A stretch of 9,679 nucleotides of DNA from Aeromicrobium sp. (GTDB lineage: Bacteria > Actinomycetota > Actinomycetes > Propionibacteriales > Nocardioidaceae). The position numbers and the translations under genes are program-made. Where the stretch lies: the NCBI GenBank assembly GCA_023254755.1, contig JALRKU010000437.1:1-9679 (forward strand), written 5' to 3'. Below, piece after piece: positions 5,770 through 9,679 of this stretch. Under the pieces are notes generated by a model. That model was given only the letters and a program-made list of their open reading frames with translations. It was not told the origin of the DNA and ran no database searches. How positions within the stretch are numbered: position 1 is the stretch's first letter; every line of letters starts with the position of its first letter.

Positions 5770-8122
5770 CGGTGACGGTCTTGGCCGACGACGTCTTGGC
5801 CGCGACGACTCCGTTGCCGCTGTAGGACGTGGTGATCGAGTGCTTGCCCCGCTTGGTCAGGGTCAGCTGGTAGACGATCTTGCCGTTGTCGGCGCCACCG
5901 AGCTCCACGGTCGCGAGGACCGTGGTCTTCCCGTCCTTGATCGTGAGCGTCCCGGTGGGCTGCGGCACGTTCGCCGCCTTCACCGTGATCGTCAGCGGGA
6001 CGGAATGGTCAGCCCTCACCGACGTCGCGACGGACTGGGTGACGCTCGGAGCGACCTTGGCGACCACGAGATCCTTCGGCGGCGACGCCACCGAGGCGAC
6101 GCTGTCGTTGACGACCGCCACCACGGAGTGCGAGCCGACCTCGAGGCCGCTCGGCACGGTGAACGTCGCCTTCCCCTTGGCCGACGTCCGCACCGTGCCG
6201 ATCGACGAGCCGTCGACGAGCAGCTCGACCGGAACGTCGGGCGCCGCACCTCGCTGGTCCTGGACCGCGACGCTGACCGATGCGGCAGCGCCGAACGGGA
6301 CGGACTTCGGCACGGTGACGGTGAGCCCGCTCGTGACCAGGACCGGCTCAGACCGCTGGGCGAGGGCCGTGAAGCCCGACGTCTTGGGCCGGATCTCGAC
6401 GCTGATCTGCTGGCCGAACGCCGACTTCGGCACGGTGTAGGTCGACTTCGTCGCCTTCGCGATCTTGGTCTCGCCCAGGTACCACTGGTACGACACGGAC
6501 GGCGCAGCAGCCGATGACCACGTGGCCGCCGCCACGCTGAGCTTCTGCCCGACGCCCCCCTGGCCGGTGATCTGCGGAGGGGCCACCGGAAGCGGCGCCT
6601 TCGACAGGTCGAGGATGCCCGAGCCGCAGCGCTTGGTGGTGCAGTTCAGGTCCCGGAACTGCGAGACCCACCACGGACCCTCGACGTCGACCTTCTTCTT
6701 CGCCTTGCTCGAGGGGAACGGCTGGACCGACTTCAGCACCGCGGTCCGCAGGTCCTTCGCAGGAACGCCGGCAGACCGGAGCAGCGCCGCCGCTGCGGAG
6801 ACGGCAGGCGCGGCCATGCTGGTGCCGTCGTACACCGCGTAGGACGCACCCTGCGGCGTGGTCGTGCCCGAGTCGACCGTGGACAGGACACCGGGACGTC
6901 CCAGTCCCTGATCACCACCGGGCGCAGCGATGTCGACACCCTTGCCCGCGTTCGCGTACGACGCCAGGAAGCCGTCGTCGCGCGTCGCGGTCACGGCGAT
7001 GCCCGAGCCGCAACGAGCCGGGACGTCGTACAGCGTGTTGTCGTAGGTGTTGCCGCTGGCGATCACCGAGAGGGCACCGCTCCGGGACGCGTCGTCGATG
7101 ACGTCGTTGAACGCGGTGCAGAACTGCTTCACGACCTTCGACGGGGCTCCGTAGAAGTCTGCCCCCAGGGACAGGTTGACGACGTCCGCCGGCGTCGTGT
7201 TGTCCGGGACGCCGTCGATCGACCGACCGGCCGCCCAGCTGATCCCGTCCATGATGTCGAAGAGGTCGCCGCCGCAGCGTCCGAGCACTCGGACCGGCTG
7301 CACCTTCGCCGAGGGGGCGATGCCGGTGATGCCGATGCTGTTGTCCTGCTTCGCCGCGACGATGCCGGCCACGTGCGTGCCGTGCCACGAGCTGTCCTCC
7401 TGCTCGTCGATCTCCTCGCCGTAGCAGTAGTCGTCGCCCGCTGGGATCCAGTCGCCGGGATCGCTGGGATCCGCGTCCCGCCCGTTCCCGTCGTTCGCGG
7501 TGTAGAAGGCAGAAGGCGGGTCGTAGTCCGGGTCGTCGGCGGACACGAAGTCGTAGCCGTCGACGAGGCGCCCGTCGAGCTCGGGGTGGCTCAGCACGAC
7601 ACCTGAGTCCACGACGGCGACGACGACGTCGTCACCCTTGGTCGTCTGCCACGCGTACGGAGCCTTGGAGCTGTAGCCGCCCGGCTTCACGGCGGTGGAG
7701 TCCCAGATCGTCGTCTGTTCTGCGAAGTCCGGGTCGTTCGGGACGACAGGCGCCGCCGCAGACGCGCGGAAGCGGTAGTTGGGGACCGCCCACTCGACGT
7801 CGTCACGCAGGGCCAGCTCCGCCGCGGCTTCCGCCGCCGACTCGGCGTCGATCGCCTCCTCCACCGCCACCAGCGCTCGACCATCACCCGACGTGCGAAC
7901 CCTCGTCACGTCGGCGTCGCCCGCCAGCGACGCCTGCGCGGCACGCTGGATCGTGCGCTTCGACGCCGTCGTCTTGACGATGATCCCGTTCGCCCTCAAC
8001 GCCGGACGCTCGGCCGACGCGACCGGCGACACCTGTCGCGTCGTCTCTGCGCCCGATGCCGTCGGTGCGACGACCAGACCGGCCAGCAGCGTGCTCGCAG
8101 CGAGCACGACACATCTCTTCAC
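5762..8122 (-). CDS. Secreted subtilisin-like (S8) serine protease with Ig-like C-terminal domains
   Basis: 786 residues. Signal peptide 1-25 (cleavage after ASGA), then a propeptide region (about 40-120, I9-inhibitor-like), then the S8 catalytic domain (about 160-465). The triad is complete: Asp172 in VVAVVDSGV, His247 in WHGTHVAGI, Ser435 in YDGTSMAAP, with oxyanion Asn358 in IASGNTYDN. An insert at about 195-243 (Asp-rich, YCYGEEIDEQED) between Asp and His may bind calcium. Residues about 515-597 look like an Ig-like bacterial domain (YQWYLGETKI, TYTVPKSAFG) and 598-786 like two further Ig-like (Big_3_5-type) repeats. There is no transmembrane tail or LPXTG motif, so it is probably released or wall-bound non-covalently. 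The GTG start at 8122 has GGAGGG about 9 nt upstream. It overlaps the convergent methyltransferase by 8 bp. Substrate unknown. Confidence 0.93.
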   Translation of the reverse strand: MKRCVVLAASTLLAGLVVAPTASGAETTRQVSPVASAERPALRANGIIVKTTASKRTIQRAAQASLAGDADVTRVRTSGDGRALVAVEEAIDAESAAEAAAELALRDDVEWAVPNYRFRASAAAPVVPNDPDFAEQTTIWDSTAVKPGGYSSKAPYAWQTTKGDDVVVAVVDSGVVLSHPELDGRLVDGYDFVSADDPDYDPPSAFYTANDGNGRDADPSDPGDWIPAGDDYCYGEEIDEQEDSSWHGTHVAGIVAAKQDNSIGITGIAPSAKVQPVRVLGRCGGDLFDIMDGISWAAGRSIDGVPDNTTPADVVNLSLGADFYGAPSKVVKQFCTAFNDVIDDASRSGALSVIASGNTYDNTLYDVPARCGSGIAVTATRDDGFLASYANAGKGVDIAAPGGDQGLGRPGVLSTVDSGTTTPQGASYAVYDGTSMAAPAVSAAAALLRSAGVPAKDLRTAVLKSVQPFPSSKAKKKVDVEGPWWVSQFRDLNCTTKRCGSGILDLSKAPLPVAPPQITGQGGVGQKLSVAAATWSSAAAPSVSYQWYLGETKIAKATKSTYTVPKSAFGQQISVEIRPKTSGFTALAQRSEPVLVTSGLTVTVPKSVPFGAAASVSVAVQDQRGAAPDVPVELLVDGSSIGTVRTSAKGKATFTVPSGLEVGSHSVVAVVNDSVASVASPPKDLVVAKVAPSVTQSVATSVRADHSVPLTITVKAANVPQPTGTLTIKDGKTTVLATVELGGADNGKIVYQLTLTKRGKHSITTSYSGNGVVAAKTSSAKTVTVK

Positions 8123-8137
8123 CCTCGTTGTCCCTCC

Positions 8138-8160
8138 GTCGAGCGCTCGACCCCCGAGCG
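8138..8160. promoter_or_regulatory. Palindromes in the protease leader next to the ribosome-binding site
   Basis: GTCGAGCGCTCGAC (8138-8151) is a perfect 14-bp palindrome directly beside the protease Shine-Dalgarno (minus strand, 8131-8137). It overlaps a second inverted repeat, CGCTCG-ACCCC-CGAGCG (8144-8160). It lies between the candidate -10 and the start codon, a position fitting an operator or an RNA structure that affects ribosome access. Confidence 0.35.
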
Positions 8161-8170
8161 CGACAGGCTG

Positions 8171-8176
8171 AATCTA
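8171..8176 (-). promoter_or_regulatory. Candidate -10 box of the protease gene
   Basis: TAGATT on the minus strand, identical to the -10 proposed for the surface-protein gene. The start would be near 8164, giving a leader of about 40 nt. No -35 consensus is seen at the expected distance. Confidence 0.35.
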
Positions 8177-8244
8177 CGGGCTCCAGCACCACGGCGTGGC
8201 CGATTGACGAACTCGGCGCCGACGACGTCGTCACACACGACGAA

Positions 8245-8271
8245 GGCCCGCCATCCGATGGATGGCGGGCC
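8245..8271 (-). terminator. Hairpin terminator after rplQ
   Basis: A 12-bp perfect stem: arm 8245-8256 (GGCCCGCCATCC), 3-nt loop, arm 8260-8271, lying 22 bp after the rplQ stop. On the minus strand it is followed by TTCGTCGTGTG, a weak pyrimidine/T-containing tract. It ends the rpoA-rplQ operon before the divergently regulated protease unit. Confidence 0.75.
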
Positions 8272-8293
8272 CTCGTTCGGGTGCTGGCGGAGG

Positions 8294-8887
8294 TTACTTC
8301 TCCTCGTCGGCCTCGGCCTGCGGCGCCTCGCCCTCGAGGCGGGCCTCGGCGTCGCCCTCGGTCTGGACGTCCTCGACGACCTCGGCGGCCTCAGCGGCCT
8401 CCGCGGTGGCCTCGACGTCGACGTCGGTGCCCAGATCGGTCTCCTCCGCGGGAGCCTCGGTCTCGGTCGACACCGCGGCGGGCGCCTCGGCCTTGGTGAC
8501 CTTCGGCGTCTGGTTCTGCGCAGCGAACTCCTTGGCCTCGACGATCTCGATGACGGCCATGGGGGCGTTGTCGCCCTTGCGCGGCGCGACCTTCGTGATG
8601 CGCGTGTAGCCACCCGGACGGCTGGCCATGGCCGGGCCGATCTCGGTGAACAGCGTGTGGAGCACGCTCTTGTCGCGGATGACCTTGACCACCTGGCGAC
8701 GGTTGGCGACCGTGTCGGTCTTCGCCTTGGTGATCAGGTGCTCGGCGTACGGGCGCAGGCGCTTGGCCTTGGCCTCGGTGGTCGTGATGCGGCCGTGCTC
8801 GAACAGGCTCTGCGCGAGGTTGGCCAGGATCAGACGCTGGTGCGACGGGCTGCCGCCGAGTCGCGGTCCCTTGGTGGGCGTGGGCAT
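8294..8887 (-). CDS. rplQ: 50S ribosomal protein L17 with long acidic C-terminal extension
   Basis: 197 residues. Residues 1-118 are a standard L17 (bL17): MPTPTKGPRLGGSPSHQR start, LFEHGRITTTEAKAKRLRPYAE, and GGYTRITKVAPRKGDNAPMAVIE. L17 lies in the large subunit near the peptide exit tunnel. Residues about 119-197 are an extension rich in Ala and Glu (TEAPAEET, ATAEAAEAAEVVEDV, ending ADEEK), low complexity and strongly acidic, probably disordered; extensions of this kind are known in actinobacterial L17. The start ATG 8887 has GGAGA about 5 nt upstream. It follows rpoA by 37 bp in the usual rpoA-rplQ order and ends at a hairpin terminator. truA, often next in actinobacteria, is absent here. 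Confidence 0.97.
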   Translation of the reverse strand: MPTPTKGPRLGGSPSHQRLILANLAQSLFEHGRITTTEAKAKRLRPYAEHLITKAKTDTVANRRQVVKVIRDKSVLHTLFTEIGPAMASRPGGYTRITKVAPRKGDNAPMAVIEIVEAKEFAAQNQTPKVTKAEAPAAVSTETEAPAEETDLGTDVDVEATAEAAEAAEVVEDVQTEGDAEARLEGEAPQAEADEEK

Positions 8888-8915
8888 GGTGTCTCCGTTG
8901 GGTCAGGTCCAGTCG

Positions 8916-8937
8916 GAGCAGTACGTCAGTACTGCTC
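8916..8937. repeat. Small inverted repeat at the rpoA-rplQ junction
   Basis: GAGCAGTAC (8916-8924) and GTACTGCTC (8929-8937), 4-nt loop, a perfect 9-bp stem that contains the last codons and stop of rpoA. It could affect coupling or mRNA processing between rpoA and rplQ; it is also short enough to be chance. Confidence 0.35.
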
Positions 8938-9679
8938 GTCCTCGGTGAAGCTGGTGTCGTCGTCGTCGAAGTCGGCGAGGGCAGCGGCCGGGTCGAATCC
9001 GGCGGGGCTGTCCTTGAGGCCCAGGCCCATCTCGGCGAGCTTGGCCTTGACCTCGTCGATCGACTTCGAGCCGAAGTTGCGGATGTCGAGCAGGTCCTGC
9101 TCCGAGCGCGTGATGAGCTCACCCACGGTGTGGACGCCCTCGCGCTTGAGGCAGTTGTACGAGCGGACCGTGAAGTTGAGGTCCTCGATCGGCAGGGCCA
9201 GGTCGGCGGCCAGCTGCTCGTCGACCGACTTCTGACCGAAGTTGCGGATGTTCATGAGCTGCGTCTCCGACAGGGCGACGAGCTCGGACACCGTGTTGAT
9301 GCCCTCGCGCTTGAGGCAGTTGTACGAGCGGACCGACAGATCGAGGTCCTCGATCGGCATCGACAGCTCGTTGGTGAGGACCTCGGCGACCGGCGCGGGG
9401 CCGATCTCGATGCCCTCGGCCTCGACGTTCAGCTCGCGGGCGAGACCGAACAGCTCGACCAGCGTGCGACCGGCCGACGCGACAGCGTCGCGGGGGGTGA
9501 TCGAGGGCTTGGTCTCGACCTCGAGGATGAGCTTGTCGAAGTCGGTGCGCTCACCGGCACGGGTGGCGTCGACGCGGTAGCTGACCTTGAGGACGGGCGA
9601 GTAGATCGAGTCCACGGGGATCTGACCGGCCTCGGCGTACTAGTTGCGGTTCTGCGTCGCCGAGACGTAGCCACGGCCA
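8926..9679 (-). CDS. rpoA: RNA polymerase alpha subunit, partial, with duplicated alpha-CTD and an in-frame TAG
   Basis: The 5' part lies beyond the window. From the edge inward the minus strand reads GRGYVSATQNRN, a TAG codon (9640-9642), then YAEAGQIPVDSIYSPV and on to ...FTEDEQY. This is the alpha N-terminal domain segment that in other actinobacteria runs uninterrupted with the same residue spacing, so the stop is a point change, not a frameshift. The longest uninterrupted frame starts at GTG 9615 (229 residues). GTG 9615 is an internal valine of IPVDSIY and has no well-placed ribosome-binding site, so it is not a believable natural start. After the NTD end (LVELFGLARELNVEAEGIEIGP) come two tandem alpha-CTDs, residues 87-133 and 142-188 counted from GTG 9615. 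The normal protein has one. An acidic tail follows. Alpha dimerises to nucleate polymerase assembly, and its CTD binds UP elements and activators. Confidence 0.9.
9052..9192 (-). repeat. alpha-CTD copy B (distal, canonical position)
   Basis: PIEDLNFTVRSYNCLKR... to SIDE, followed by the normal VKAKLAEMGLGLKDSPAGFDP ending. It keeps the equivalents of E. coli Arg265, Asn268, Cys269, Gly296, Lys298, Ser299 and Glu302. It starts exactly 165 bp (55 codons) after copy A. DNA identical to copy A includes 35 bp at 9136-9170, 17 bp at 9178-9194 and 16 bp at 9071-9086. Confidence 0.85.
9217..9357 (-). repeat. alpha-CTD copy A (extra copy, proximal to the linker)
   Basis: PIEDLDLSVRSYNCLKR... to SVDE. 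It is 32 of 47 residues identical to copy B and keeps the same seven DNA-contact residues. Its last helix passes into QLAADLAL, which is also the usual linker text before a single CTD in Streptomyces-type RpoA, so the extra copy sits between the NTD linker and the normal CTD. Matching DNA blocks: 9301-9335, 9343-9359 and 9236-9251. Confidence 0.85.
9640..9642 (-). other. In-frame amber (TAG) codon inside rpoA
   Basis: CTA on the plus strand reads TAG in the rpoA frame. Upstream codons read GRGYVSATQNRN and downstream codons read YAEAGQIPVDSIY; the M. tuberculosis-type sequence aligns over this stretch without a gap, with a serine at about this position. A single base change would restore a sense codon. 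Confidence 0.85.

Noticed and set aside
8204..9235. 343-codon open frame on the plus strand antisense to rplQ and rpoA
   Set aside because: Leu/Gly/Arg-rich repetitive translation, no ribosome-binding site, lies wholly opposite two conserved genes and the rplQ terminator.
9613..9615. GTG 9615 as a true start giving a split alpha subunit
   Set aside because: It encodes the conserved internal valine of IPVDSIY, no ribosome-binding site is well placed, and the fragment would lack most of the dimerisation domain.
9640..9642. Pyrrolysine or other programmed recoding at the rpoA TAG
   Set aside because: No recoding element or Pyl machinery is visible in the window, and the site is not catalytic; sequence error or a simple nonsense change is more likely.
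1..9679. CRISPR arrays, tRNA genes, insertion sequences, phage or toxin-antitoxin genes
   Set aside because: No regularly spaced repeats, cloverleaf with a CCA-end context, transposase motifs or terminal inverted repeats were found on reading both strands; the only tandem repeat is the alpha-CTD duplication.

Overview
This is a high-GC window from an actinobacterium. The citrate synthase, TruA, L17 and RpoA sequences are all of actinobacterial type. The RpoA tail (Asp-rich, ending ...EDEQY), the acidic extension on L17 and the DUF11-type surface protein with its class F-like sortase suggest a Propionibacteriales/Nocardioidaceae-like organism, for example near Aeromicrobium or Nocardioides. 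The family assignment is an inference from remembered family features; no search was run. I see no tRNA, rRNA, insertion sequence, CRISPR array or phage gene, and no gene-free stretch over 300 bases; the largest gap is about 200 bp at 3479-3679.

Layout. Left block (1-2179, + strand): the 3' end of citrate synthase and a strong hairpin terminator, then a compact truA - GNAT acetyltransferase - NUDIX hydrolase operon (GTGA overlap, then a 4-bp gap), closed by a second hairpin terminator. Middle block (2198-5769): a secreted, C-terminally membrane-anchored DUF11-like surface protein (-) is divergent from a class F-like sortase (+). A long near-perfect inverted repeat lies between them. Next come an orphan REC-HTH response regulator (-) and an RsmC-like methyltransferase (+). 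Right block (5762-9679, - strand): a secreted subtilisin-like protease with C-terminal Ig-like domains, then rplQ and the 3' part of rpoA, the end of the ribosomal-protein/RNA polymerase operon.

How the genes may work together: the sortase is the obvious candidate to process the neighbouring surface protein, whose tail has the three-part architecture of a sorting signal with a variant APDTG motif in place of LPXTG. The response regulator and exported protease fit a cell-envelope theme, but only by proximity. truA normally follows rplQ in actinobacteria; here it is about 7 kb away and in the opposite orientation.

The most notable locus is rpoA. (1) The encoded alpha subunit has two tandem C-terminal domains (alpha-CTDs) with a 165-bp period, and both copies keep the residues that contact UP-element DNA. 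(2) An in-frame TAG at 9640-9642 (minus strand) interrupts the conserved alpha N-terminal domain, with homologous sequence in the same frame on both sides. Either a base-call error or a real nonsense or recoding event must be involved.
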